From Pseudomonas brenneri (GTDB taxonomy: Bacteria > Pseudomonadota > Gammaproteobacteria > Pseudomonadales > Pseudomonadaceae): a stretch of DNA of 64,000 bases. The DNA is taken from the NCBI RefSeq assembly GCF_007858285.1, contig NZ_VFIL01000003.1, positions 549,426 through 613,425 of the forward strand, given 5' to 3'. Numbering within the stretch: position 1 is the first letter of the stretch; the number at the start of each line of letters is the position of its first letter. Below are positions 56,405 through 64,000 of this stretch, piece after piece. The notes under the pieces are model-generated. The model worked only from the letters and a program-made list of their open reading frames with translations, did no database searches and had not been told where the DNA came from. Position numbers and translations under genes: made by a program.

Positions 56405-56592
56405 CGGCGTTGGGGGACTGTTATAGAGCGTCTCTTTTATTCCGTAAACGAACTGATTTCTATATTTATATATCTTTAATGAATATGTGGAATTGGCTGA
56501 TAGCGACTATCACAGAGGATGATTTTTCCCTGCGAAGGGCTGGGAGTAGCCTGTGTTCATTGCCTTGACAGCCCATTCGCAGGACCTTCGCC

Positions 56593-56862
56593 ATGAACCA
56601 TTCACTCTCTGTTGCCTTGTTGCTGATTGCCTCTTTCCTCGCCGGTTGTGCCGCTCAGCCTGGACCCGAACTGCGCCCGTATACCGCTGAGGAAACCAGG
56701 CAGTTGGCGATGGAGGGGCTTAACCGCCGTGGTTTGTCGTTTGACGAATACCAACACAAGAAAGCCGAACTGGCTGCCCAGCCACAGAAACCTTTTGGCT
56801 TTGATCGCCAAGGTGAAATGAATGCCGAACGCAGCGTAACGCTGCATGGCCGTCCCAGTTGA
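56593..56862 (+). CDS. Small lipoprotein
   Basis: This 89-residue protein has a lipoprotein signal (LLLIASFLAGC, lipobox LAGC with Cys19) and a short charged mature part. AGGAC precedes the ATG. It is followed by a clear terminator. No family known to me. Confidence 0.72.
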   Translation: MNHSLSVALLLIASFLAGCAAQPGPELRPYTAEETRQLAMEGLNRRGLSFDEYQHKKAELAAQPQKPFGFDRQGEMNAERSVTLHGRPS

Positions 56863-56883
56863 AACGATTGGCGGTGTCCCAGG

Positions 56884-56922
56884 GCCCGAGGTTCCGAGCA
56901 GGTACTTCGGGCTTTTTGTTTT
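56884..56922 (+). terminator. Rho-independent terminator
   Basis: GCCCGAGGT (56884-56892) pairs with ACTTCGGGC (56904-56912), one wobble, then TTTTTGTTTT. Confidence 0.85.
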
Positions 56923-57083
56923 CCATCCTTTTCATCGAGCCTGTTAAGCTCAATTTCAGGAGCGTTCCTACGCACTTTTAAATTCTTTAACGGCATCCGA
57001 TCGGGTTAACCTGACAATCTCTGTACTGGTCGCTGCCCCTGGGACGCTGATCTCGGGAACATGCTCTGCGGGTCTTTAACGTC

Positions 57084-58244
57084 ATGAATAAACGTCCTTT
57101 GTATTTCGACTACGCCGCCACCACACCGGTGGATGAGCGGGTCATCCAGGTCATGGTCGAGTGTCTGGGTTTCAACGCCAATTTCGGTAACCCTGCGTCC
57201 AGCTCCCACGCGTTTGGCCAACAGGCCCGGCACACGGTCGAGCAGGCGCGTCGGCAGGTAGCGGAGTTGGTCGGCGCCCAGCCCGAGCAGATCGTCTGGA
57301 CCTCCGGTGCCACCGAGTCCAACAACCTTGCGCTCAAGGGCGTAGCCCAGGCGCGCGGCGTGGCCGGTGGTCATATGATCACCAGCCAGATCGAGCACAA
57401 GGCGACGCTGGACACCGCGCGCCAATTGCAGGACGCCGGAATTGCCGTGACCTACCTGGTGCCGGACGCCGACGGCCTGATCACCGTCGAGGCCGTCAGC
57501 CAGGCACTGCGTGAAGACACGTTCCTGGTGTCGTTGATGCTGGTCAACAATGAGCTGGGTACGCTCAATGACATCCCGGCCATCGGCGTGCGGGTGCGTG
57601 AGCATGGCGCGCTGTTGCATGTGGATGCGGCGCAAGGGGCGGGCAAGGTCGAGATTGACCTGGCGCGTTGGCCGGTCGACCTGATGTCGTTTTCTGCGCA
57701 CAAGCTGTATGGCCCCAAAGGCATCGGCGCGTTGTATGTCGGGCCGCGAGCACAGCAGAACGTCACGGCGCAGATCCACGGTGGCGGTCATGAAGGCGGG
57801 CTGCGTTCCGGCACCCTGGCGACCCACCAGATCGCGGGCATGGGCAGCGCCTTTGCGTTGGCTGCGCACTCCTTTGCCGAAGAGTCGGCGGGCATTGTCG
57901 CCCTGCGCGAGCGTCTGCTTGAGCAAGTGCTGAGCATCCCCGGCGTGCGCCTGAATGGCAGCGCCACCCAGCGCATTCCCCACACCTTGAGCCTGACCTT
58001 CAGTGAAGGCGAGTTCAATTCGGCAGCCTTGAGCGCCGGCATTGCCTTTTCGGCAACCTCCGCCTGCAATTCGGCCAGCAATGCACCCTCCCATGTGCTG
58101 CTTGCCCTGGGGCATGATGCGCGCAGTGCCGGCCGCACCATTCGCCTGAGCCTGGGGCGGTTTACCACCGAGCAGGATATCGATCAGGCAGTGCAATTGA
58201 TCAAGGCCGCGTTGGCCAGCGCACCGGCCTTCTGGGCAGTTTGA
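57084..58244 (+). CDS. Cysteine desulfurase, IscS/NifS-like paralogue
   Basis: This 386-residue PLP enzyme has SGATESNN near 74, the His in SQIEHKA, the PLP Lys207 in SFSAHKLYGPKG and the active Cys328 in SATSACNSAS. It removes sulfur from cysteine as a persulfide. It stands outside an isc or suf operon, so it is probably a second desulfurase for thiocofactors or tRNA. Its weak ribosome site suggests low expression. Confidence 0.88.
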   Translation: MNKRPLYFDYAATTPVDERVIQVMVECLGFNANFGNPASSSHAFGQQARHTVEQARRQVAELVGAQPEQIVWTSGATESNNLALKGVAQARGVAGGHMITSQIEHKATLDTARQLQDAGIAVTYLVPDADGLITVEAVSQALREDTFLVSLMLVNNELGTLNDIPAIGVRVREHGALLHVDAAQGAGKVEIDLARWPVDLMSFSAHKLYGPKGIGALYVGPRAQQNVTAQIHGGGHEGGLRSGTLATHQIAGMGSAFALAAHSFAEESAGIVALRERLLEQVLSIPGVRLNGSATQRIPHTLSLTFSEGEFNSAALSAGIAFSATSACNSASNAPSHVLLALGHDARSAGRTIRLSLGRFTTEQDIDQAVQLIKAALASAPAFWAV

Positions 58245-58281
58245 AACACATAACAATTATTAGTGGTTAGCAGGAGACAAG

Positions 58282-60090
58282 ATGAGTACGCAGCCTTTGA
58301 CCCATGGAACGGTTCCCCAGCGCCTGGCGCATACCCGCGAGTTGATGAAACGGGAGGGCATCGATGCCCTGCTGGTTCCATCCGCCGACCCGCACCTGTC
58401 CGAATACTTGCCGGGCTACTGGCAGGGGCGGCAGTGGTTGTCGGGGTTTCATGGGTCGGTAGGCACGTTGATCGTCACGCCTGATTTCGCCGGCGTCTGG
58501 GCTGACAGCCGTTACTGGGAGCAGGCGGCCAAGGAGCTCAGCGGTAGCGGCATTGAGTTGGTGAAGCTGCAACCGGGGCAGTCCGGCCCGCTGGAATGGC
58601 TGGGCGAACACACCCCGGAAGGCGGGGTATTGGCGGTGGATGGTGCGGTGATGGCCGTTGCGTCGGCCCGCACCCTGGGCGGCAAGTTGGCGGAGCGTGG
58701 TGCTCGCCTGCGTACTGACATCGATTTGTTGAGTGAAGTCTGGACCGACCGTCCGGCGCTGCCAAACCAGCCGATCTACCAGCACCTGCCGCCCCAGGCC
58801 ACTGTCAGCCGAGGCGAAAAACTCGCTGCACTGCGCGCCGGCCTGAAGGACAAGGGTGCGGATTGGCATTTCATCGCCACCCTGGATGACATCGCCTGGC
58901 TGTTCAACCTGCGTGGTGCAGATGTTTCGTTCAACCCGGTGTTTGTGTCATTCGCCCTGATCAACCAGCAGCAGGCAACCCTGTTTGTTGCCCTCGGCAA
59001 GGTCGATGCCCCGTTGCGTGAAGTGCTGGAACAGGATGGCGTGACGCTGCGTGACTACAGTGAAGTGGCGGCGGCCCTGGGTGAAGTGCCGGACGGTGCC
59101 AGCCTGCAGGTCGACCCGGCGCGCGTGACCGCAGGGTTGCTGGATAACCTGGGCAGTGGCGTCAAGCTTGTGGAAGGCCTCAACCCGACCACGCTGGCCA
59201 AGTCCCGCAAAAGCCTGGCGGATGCCGAGCATATTCGCCGGGCGATGGAGCAGGATGGCGCGGCCCTGTGCGAGTTTTTCGCCTGGCTGGACTCGGCCCT
59301 GGGGCGCGAGCGCATTACCGAGCTGACGATTGACGAGCACTTGACGGCTGCGCGTACCCGGCGCCCGGATTATGTGTCGCTGAGCTTCAATACCATCGCC
59401 GCCTTCAATGGCAATGGCGCGATGCCGCATTACCATGCGACCGAAGAAGAGCATGCGGTGATCGAAGGTGATGGCCTGTTGTTGATTGATTCTGGCGGCC
59501 AATACCTGGGCGGCACCACCGATATCACGCGGATGGTGCCAATCGGCACGCCGAGCGAGGAACAAAAACGCGATTGCACTCGTGTGCTCAAGGGGGTGAT
59601 TGCGCTGTCGCGTGCGCATTTCCCCAAGGGCATTCTCTCGCCCTTGCTGGACGCCATCGCCCGTGCGCCGATCTGGGCCGAGGGTGTGGATTACGGTCAT
59701 GGCACCGGTCACGGGGTTGGCTACTTCCTCAATGTTCATGAAGGTCCGCAGGTGATTGCCTACCAGGCTGCGGCCGCACCGCAAACCGCGATGCAGCCGG
59801 GAATGATCACCTCCATTGAGCCGGGTACCTACCGCCCGGGTCGTTGGGGGGTGCGTATCGAGAACCTGGTGTTGAACCGCGAGGCGGGCAAGACCGAGTT
59901 CGGCGAATTCCTCAAGTTCGAAACCCTGACCCTGTGCCCGATCGATACCCGTTGCCTGGTGCCGTCATTGCTGACGACCGAGGAGCGCCAGTGGTTCAAC
60001 GACTATCACGTTGAGGTGCGTCATCGCTTGAGCCCGTTGCTCAGTGGCGCTGCGTTGGAGTGGTTGCAGGTGCGTACGGCTGCCATCTAA
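58282..60090 (+). CDS. Xaa-Pro aminopeptidase, M24B family
   Basis: This 602-residue three-domain enzyme has two creatinase-like N-terminal domains (about 10-310) and the pita-bread catalytic domain. Metal ligands are visible in LLIDSGG and TTDITRM (two Asp), GHGTGHGVG (His), SIEPGTY (Glu) and RIENLVL (Glu). It removes N-terminal residues before proline. CAGGAGACAAG precedes the ATG. The long form resembles eukaryotic APP1 more than the 440-residue PepP. It may be cotranscribed with the desulfurase 37 bases upstream. Confidence 0.9.
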   Translation: MSTQPLTHGTVPQRLAHTRELMKREGIDALLVPSADPHLSEYLPGYWQGRQWLSGFHGSVGTLIVTPDFAGVWADSRYWEQAAKELSGSGIELVKLQPGQSGPLEWLGEHTPEGGVLAVDGAVMAVASARTLGGKLAERGARLRTDIDLLSEVWTDRPALPNQPIYQHLPPQATVSRGEKLAALRAGLKDKGADWHFIATLDDIAWLFNLRGADVSFNPVFVSFALINQQQATLFVALGKVDAPLREVLEQDGVTLRDYSEVAAALGEVPDGASLQVDPARVTAGLLDNLGSGVKLVEGLNPTTLAKSRKSLADAEHIRRAMEQDGAALCEFFAWLDSALGRERITELTIDEHLTAARTRRPDYVSLSFNTIAAFNGNGAMPHYHATEEEHAVIEGDGLLLIDSGGQYLGGTTDITRMVPIGTPSEEQKRDCTRVLKGVIALSRAHFPKGILSPLLDAIARAPIWAEGVDYGHGTGHGVGYFLNVHEGPQVIAYQAAAAPQTAMQPGMITSIEPGTYRPGRWGVRIENLVLNREAGKTEFGEFLKFETLTLCPIDTRCLVPSLLTTEERQWFNDYHVEVRHRLSPLLSGAALEWLQVRTAAI

Positions 60091-60096
60091 GGGGCG

Positions 60097-60126
60097 GCCG
60101 CTCGCAGGCGCAGGCTTGCGAGCGGC
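60097..60126. terminator. Perfect 10-bp hairpin between convergent genes
   Basis: GCCGCTCGCA-N10-TGCGAGCGGC directly follows the aminopeptidase stop and sits before the end of the isomerase gene. It has no T-tract. Confidence 0.6.
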
Positions 60127-60135
60127 TTGCAGGTC

Positions 60136-60726
60136 TTAGCTCAAGGCTTCGCGGACAAAATCCAGGCGATCCTGGCCGAAGAACAGCTGTTGACCGACAA
60201 ACAGGCTAGGTGCACCAAACACGCCCCGGGCAATCGCCTCTTCGGTCTTGTGCTTGAGGGTGTCCTTTACTTCCTCATCCTGGGTCAATTCCAGTACCTG
60301 GGCAGGGTCGAAGCCGTGTTCGGCCAAGACCGCTGCTACCACTGCCAGATCCCCCAAGTTGCGTCCATCCACCCATAGCGCCCTGAACAGGCAGTCGATG
60401 AAGTCGATAAAACGTTCCGGCTGACGGAGTTGAATGCCGGTGACGGCGCGCATCAGTGTCAGGGTGTTGATGGGGAAGTGCGGGTTGAACTTGAGCGGCA
60501 CGTCGTAACGCTTGGCGTAGCGTGCCAGGTCTTGCAGCATGTAGCGGCCCTTGGCCGCAATTGTGATGGGAGAGGCGTTTCCGGTGGCTTTGAAGATGCC
60601 GCCCAGGAGTATGGGCTGATACACCAATTGGCTGCCGGTTTCGGCACAGATTCCGGGCAGTTGGGTATAGGCCAGGTAGGTGGTGGGGCTGCCGAGGTCG
60701 AAGAAAAATTCCAGGGTTTTGCTCAT
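60136..60726 (-). CDS. 2-hydroxychromene-2-carboxylate isomerase-like (DsbA-fold) protein
   Basis: This 196-residue protein has the kappa-GST/HCCA isomerase fold, with FFFDLGSPTTYLAY at the N-terminus (Ser instead of the CxxC of DsbA), a helical insert and GVFGAPSLFVG (cis-Pro loop) near the C-terminus. Related enzymes isomerise aromatic breakdown products with glutathione. No aromatic-degradation genes adjoin it. It is 36 bases from the SDR gene and probably in its operon. Confidence 0.85.
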   Translation of the reverse strand: MSKTLEFFFDLGSPTTYLAYTQLPGICAETGSQLVYQPILLGGIFKATGNASPITIAAKGRYMLQDLARYAKRYDVPLKFNPHFPINTLTLMRAVTGIQLRQPERFIDFIDCLFRALWVDGRNLGDLAVVAAVLAEHGFDPAQVLELTQDEEVKDTLKHKTEEAIARGVFGAPSLFVGQQLFFGQDRLDFVREALS

Positions 60727-60762
60727 GTCGGATGCTCGCTGCTTATTGTTATGTAGGCGTGC

Positions 60763-61494
60763 TTACCAGGTTTCGTTCCAGGGGCGCAGATCCAACTCGA
60801 AGGTCCAGGCATCCCGTGGCTGGCTGTGCAGGTACCAATAGTTGTCGGCAATATGTGCGGGATCAAGGATGCCATCCTGGTCCTTGAGCGCGTATTTGGT
60901 TGGGAAGTTGTCGCGGATGAAGTCCGTATCGATGGCGCCATCCACCACCACATGAGCCACATGGATGTTCATCGGGCCAAGCTCGCGCGCCATGCTTTGA
61001 GCGAGGGCGCGAATCCCATGTTTGGCCCCGGCGAAGGCAGCGAAGCCAGCGGCGCCGCGCAACCCGGCGGTGGCACCGGTAAACAGGATCGTCCCGCGTC
61101 GGCGGGTTGCCATGCGCTTTGCTACTTCCCGGGCATTCAGGAAGCCGGAGAAGCAGGCCATCTCCCATATCTTGAAATACTTGCGTGCGGTTTCTTCCAG
61201 AATGCTGCAAGGCACGTTGGCGCCGATGTTGAACACGAAAGCCTCAATCGGACCCCGCTCGCTCTCGATCTGCTCAATCAGCGCGATGACCTCGTCCTCC
61301 TTGCGCGCATCGCAGGCAAAACCGTGGGCCTCACCGCCTGCAGCCTGAATGCTGTCCACCAAGGGTTGTAGTTTGTCGGCACTGCGGCGAGTGACGCAGG
61401 CTACATAACCCTCACGGGCAAAGCGCTTGGCGATTGCGCCGCCTGTAGCATCACCTGCGCCGACGACCAGTACGATTTTCTTATTCTCAGTCAT
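60763..61494 (-). CDS. SDR-family oxidoreductase
   Basis: This 243-residue protein has a Rossmann-type start (VGAGDATGGAIAKRF), but the usual catalytic YxxxK is absent: the corresponding segment reads AAFAGAKHGIRAL, with Phe in place of Tyr and Lys kept. NxxG is also changed (FNIGANVP). It may act on CoA esters or bind cofactor without classical catalysis. AAGGACTTCCCC precedes the ATG. It is divergent from the TetR gene across two operator-like palindromes. Confidence 0.83.
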   Translation of the reverse strand: MTENKKIVLVVGAGDATGGAIAKRFAREGYVACVTRRSADKLQPLVDSIQAAGGEAHGFACDARKEDEVIALIEQIESERGPIEAFVFNIGANVPCSILEETARKYFKIWEMACFSGFLNAREVAKRMATRRRGTILFTGATAGLRGAAGFAAFAGAKHGIRALAQSMARELGPMNIHVAHVVVDGAIDTDFIRDNFPTKYALKDQDGILDPAHIADNYWYLHSQPRDAWTFELDLRPWNETW

Positions 61495-61511
61495 GGGGAA
61501 GTCCTTTGCTA

Positions 61512-61536
61512 AACGATCGTTAACTAAACGTACGTT
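61512..61536. promoter_or_regulatory. Pair of operators AACGATCGTT and AACGTACGTT
   Basis: Two perfect 10-bp palindromes (61512-61521 and 61527-61536), 15 bases apart, lie between the divergent SDR and TetR genes. They are the likely binding site of the TetR protein. Confidence 0.72.
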
Positions 61537-61585
61537 ATGCTACGATCTGGCAGGCGTCAAGGCACTGTATTCAGGGGGAGAGGCG

Positions 61586-62146
61586 ATGCGCTATTCAGTC
61601 AGTCACAAGCAGCAAACCAGAGACAAGCTCCTGCAAAGCAGTGCGGCCCTGGCTAAAAAAGAAGGGTTTGTCAGTGTTGGCGTGGACGGCTTGATGAAGG
61701 CTATTGGCTTGAGCGGGGGGGGGTTCTATAGCCACTTTTCGTCCAAGGATGCGCTGTTCAGTTCAATCGTCGAGCGCGAGTTGAGCCAAAGCCTTGAGCG
61801 TCTGGGGGCGGGAGACGTGCAGAGTCGCGAGCGCCTGGGGCGGTGCCTGAAGATTTATTTGAGCATGGCCCACGTGGAGCAGGTGCAAGACGGCTGTGCT
61901 TTGCCAAGCATGGGGGCGGATATTGCTCGCGCTGATATAGCTGTACGCCAGCAGGCACAGGAGTGGATTTGTCGATTGCAGGCCAACTGGGCGCGGACTC
62001 TGGAGAGTGACAGCCTGGCCTGGGCCATTTTGTCCCAGTGCGTGGGCGCATTGGTGGTGGCCAGAATGATGGTCGACCCGCACGTTCAGGAGCAGGTGCT
62101 TTCATCGAGCTATAAAGAGCTCAGCCAGAGAATCGCCCAGCAATGA
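61586..62146 (+). CDS. TetR-family transcriptional repressor
   Basis: This 186-residue regulator starts at ATG 61586 (GGGGGAGAGGCG upstream). Its helix-turn-helix is MKAIGLSGGGFYSHF near residues 38-52; the rest is a ligand-binding helical bundle of the TetR_C type. It is divergent from the SDR gene and likely represses that operon and itself. Confidence 0.88.
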   Translation: MRYSVSHKQQTRDKLLQSSAALAKKEGFVSVGVDGLMKAIGLSGGGFYSHFSSKDALFSSIVERELSQSLERLGAGDVQSRERLGRCLKIYLSMAHVEQVQDGCALPSMGADIARADIAVRQQAQEWICRLQANWARTLESDSLAWAILSQCVGALVVARMMVDPHVQEQVLSSSYKELSQRIAQQ

Positions 62147-62150
62147 CCAC

Positions 62151-62432
62151 TTACTTGCAGAGCACGATCATGCTTCGGCTGGTATAGCCGGCAGGGTTGA
62201 GGCCAAAGGGGTAGTCACCCGGCTCTTCACTATTGTCGCCGGACTTGGCGATGACTCTGTAGCCCTTCTTGCCGCACGAGTTGGCTGCGCTGATATAGCA
62301 CTGGTCCCAGGAGGAGGACAGGCCGGAGCAGTTGATATGCAGCCCTTTCTTTCCGCGTTTGACTTCTGTCTTGGTGGTTGCTGCACACCCTGCAAGGGCG
62401 ATGACGACAAGCACTATCAAAATTCGCTTCAT
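62151..62432 (-). CDS. Small Cys-rich lipoprotein
   Basis: This 93-residue protein has a lipoprotein signal (ILIVLVVIALAGC) with lipid-bearing Cys16. The mature part keeps four further cysteines (NCSG, QCYI, NSCG, VLCK), enough for two disulfides, as in a family of small outer-membrane lipoproteins in pseudomonads. I chose ATG 62432 over 62438 for spacing to AAGG. Its end is four bases from the convergent TetR stop. Confidence 0.75.
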   Translation of the reverse strand: MKRILIVLVVIALAGCAATTKTEVKRGKKGLHINCSGLSSSWDQCYISAANSCGKKGYRVIAKSGDNSEEPGDYPFGLNPAGYTSRSMIVLCK

Positions 62433-62601
62433 TACCATCCTTAATAGCCGCGCCGTTGGAATGCCCGATGCTGGCTTTGCTCGCTCTCAAGTGTAGCGTT
62501 CGTGGATGTCCCTATTTGAAAAATTCCATGACTGACACCGAGTTACAGCCTAAACATGGCCTAATTGAGCGGCAAATGCCAGAGCTTCGTTAAATCCTGT
62601 C

Positions 62602-63489
62602 TCAATCTGCCGCGACGATTGGCGTTGACTGGCTGCGCATAGTCAGCGTCGCGCCCACGGAGGCCAGGATAATGCAGGCGATAGCCAGCCATTGCGCCAG
62701 GGACAGGTATTCCTGGAGGAAAAACAACCCGCAAAGCGCGCCGAATGCGGGCTCGATACTCATCAGGGTGCCGAAGGTACGTGCGGGCAGTCGGGTCAGG
62801 GCGACCATCTCCAGGGTGTAGGGGAGGGCGGTGGAAAGAATCGCCACGCCGATGGCGATTGGAATCAGTGCGGGTGTCAGCAGGGCGCTACCGGCATGGA
62901 CGATACCGATAGGCGCGACAAACAGTGCAGCAATCATCACACCGAGGGCGGCTGTCTGGACACCGTTGTCTGCGCCAGCCTTCTGCCCGAACAGAATATA
63001 GAGGGCCCAGCAAATACCCGCGCCCAATGCATAGGCGGCGCCGGTCAAGTCGATGCCTTGGCTGGCTTCGCCAACCGGTATCAATAGCAGCAGGCCGATG
63101 ATGGCCAAGGCTATCCACAGGAAGTCGACGGCACGCCGCGAAGCATAGATGGCAACGGCCAGTGGGCCGGTGAACTCAAGGGCCACCGCAATCCCTAGGG
63201 GCACGGTGCGCAATGACATATAGAAGAGGAAGTTCATGCCGCCAAGCGCCATCCCGTAGACGATGACGGTGCGCAGCGACTTGGCGGTGAGTTTTGCACG
63301 CCAGGGACGAAGCAATAGCAGCATGATGATGCTGGCGAAAACCAGGCGCAGCGTAGTGGTGCCTTGGGCGCCTACGACAGGGAACATGCTTTTGGCCAGC
63401 GAGGCGCCCGACTGGATCGAGGCCATGGCAATGAGCAGCAGGCCGACAGGGAAAAGCGCGGAGCCCAGGCTGCGGGATGAGGTGGTCAT
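62602..63489 (-). CDS. rhtA: Threonine/homoserine exporter RhtA-like (EamA family)
   Basis: This 295-residue protein has ten membrane helices in two EamA repeats (about 12-140 and 150-285), with the RhtA-like SIQSGASLAKSMFP start and SIEPAFGALCGLFFL in the second repeat. The family exports threonine, homoserine or toxic analogues. It is monocistronic and divergent from the rRNA promoters. Confidence 0.85.
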   Translation of the reverse strand: MTTSSRSLGSALFPVGLLLIAMASIQSGASLAKSMFPVVGAQGTTTLRLVFASIIMLLLLRPWRAKLTAKSLRTVIVYGMALGGMNFLFYMSLRTVPLGIAVALEFTGPLAVAIYASRRAVDFLWIALAIIGLLLLIPVGEASQGIDLTGAAYALGAGICWALYILFGQKAGADNGVQTAALGVMIAALFVAPIGIVHAGSALLTPALIPIAIGVAILSTALPYTLEMVALTRLPARTFGTLMSIEPAFGALCGLFFLQEYLSLAQWLAIACIILASVGATLTMRSQSTPIVAAD

Positions 63490-63638
63490 TGGGGGTGTTT
63501 GTCCAGGGTCATATAAAGGCAGAAGCCGCTATGATGATCAACTGGTTCAGAATGGGCAATATATTGCTCAGTTTTGTGCGTCTTCTCTAATAGAACAGAG
63601 GGCTTTTGGGTATATCGATAGAAAAACTAAATTAACGG

Positions 63639-63666
63639 TTGACGGCGATTTATATCTGTCTATAAT
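63639..63666 (+). promoter_or_regulatory. rrn P: Upstream rRNA-operon promoter (TTGACG-N16-TATAAT)
   Basis: -35 TTGACG (63639-63644), 16-base spacer, -10 TATAAT (63661-63666). First of three tandem sigma-70 promoters. Confidence 0.75.
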
Positions 63667-63784
63667 TCGCCCCACTTCCGGCGCAGTCGAAACGGAAAAC
63701 TCCTTGGTAAACAGTGAGTTACGCAGTTTTCGGCAGCAGGTTGCTTCAGTTCATCGAAGCCAAAAGGAAGTTGAAAAAGAGGTG

Positions 63785-63812
63785 TTGACAGCAGCGTGTA
63801 ACGCTGTAGAAT
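63785..63812 (+). promoter_or_regulatory. rrn P: Middle rRNA-operon promoter (TTGACA-N16-TAGAAT)
   Basis: -35 TTGACA (63785-63790), 16-base spacer, -10 TAGAAT (63807-63812). Confidence 0.8.
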
Positions 63813-63893
63813 TCGCCTCCCGCTGACGAGAGATCGAAGGCGCAAGTGGTTGAAGTTGTTAAGGATTCCTTGGAAACTTCTGAAAATAATCAC

Positions 63894-63921
63894 TTGACAG
63901 CAAATGAGGCTGCTGTAGAAT
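63894..63921 (+). promoter_or_regulatory. rrn P: Proximal rRNA-operon promoter (TTGACA-N16-TAGAAT) with GC discriminator
   Basis: -35 TTGACA (63894-63899), 16-base spacer, -10 TAGAAT (63916-63921), then the GC-rich GCGCGCC discriminator expected of stringently controlled rRNA promoters. Confidence 0.88.
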
Positions 63922-63957
63922 GCGCGCCTCGGTTGAGACGAAAGATCTTAACCAACC

Positions 63958-63969
63958 GCTCTTTAACAA
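63958..63969 (+). promoter_or_regulatory. boxA antitermination element of the rRNA leader
   Basis: GCTCTTTAACAA matches the rrn boxA used by NusB/NusE antitermination. It is near the window end, so the 16S gene should begin a short way beyond base 64000. Confidence 0.85.
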
Positions 63970-64000
63970 CTGAATCAAGCAATTCGTGTGGGTGCTTGTG

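Noticed and set aside
63263..63826. Open frame across the rRNA promoters
   Set aside because: It overlaps rhtA antisense and runs through promoter elements; no coding signal.

Overview
This 64 kb window is chromosomal DNA from a fluorescent pseudomonad, most likely of the Pseudomonas fluorescens group. The basis is the high GC content, the REPIN elements built on a GTGGGAGCGGGCTTGC-type core, the pyoverdine genes (pvdS, pvdL, pvdH, mbtH-like, fpv cluster), the atu terpene cluster, the dsbRS locus, and gene products that read like Pseudomonas proteins throughout. No phage, transposase, CRISPR array or tRNA gene was seen. The right edge stops inside the leader of a ribosomal RNA operon.

Layout. 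1-4.1 kb: molybdopterin genes (moaB end, moeA), a YegS-type lipid kinase and a convergent NarL-type two-component pair. 4.4-7.8 kb: a degenerate Hpt-like protein, cheV, a repeat-filled intergenic stretch and a MOSC protein. 7.8-8.7 kb: ppnP and an exonuclease. 8.8-17.8 kb: the acyclic terpene utilisation operon atuABCDEF read leftward, with atuR divergent and two mirror-image operators between them. 17.9-18.7 kb: a periplasmic solute-binding protein.

18.7-51.6 kb is a pyoverdine island with insertions. It holds a siderophore acyltransferase with a PvdS promoter, pvdS with a Fur box, the 12.9 kb pvdL synthetase, an unusual 905-residue modular protein, the dsbG/tlpA-like/dsbD operon with its divergent dsbRS regulators, ampDh3, pvdH, an MbtH-like gene, and the fpvGHJK-CDEF operon for iron release and uptake. 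I found exact TAAAT-N16-CGT iron-starvation boxes before the acyltransferase and pvdH, and one-mismatch versions with exact spacing before pvdL, the MbtH-like gene and (weaker) fpvG. Together the genes would make the sigma factor (PvdS), supply Dab (PvdH), start the peptide (PvdL with MbtH) and recover iron from ferric-pyoverdine in the periplasm (FpvG to FpvF).

51.8-56.3 kb: a VOC protein, an ABM-domain protein and a methanesulfonate-type operon (msuD, msuC, sfnR-like) without msuE. 56.6-62.4 kb: a small lipoprotein, a cysteine desulfurase, an M24B aminopeptidase, a DsbA-fold isomerase, an SDR/TetR divergent pair and a second small lipoprotein. 62.6-64 kb: an RhtA-like exporter and three tandem promoters ending in a boxA-containing rRNA leader.

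The most unusual locus is the 905-residue alternating-repeat protein at 34-36.8 kb. Its C-terminal coding segment drops sharply in GC, and its leader carries a perfect dyad and a perfect hairpin.
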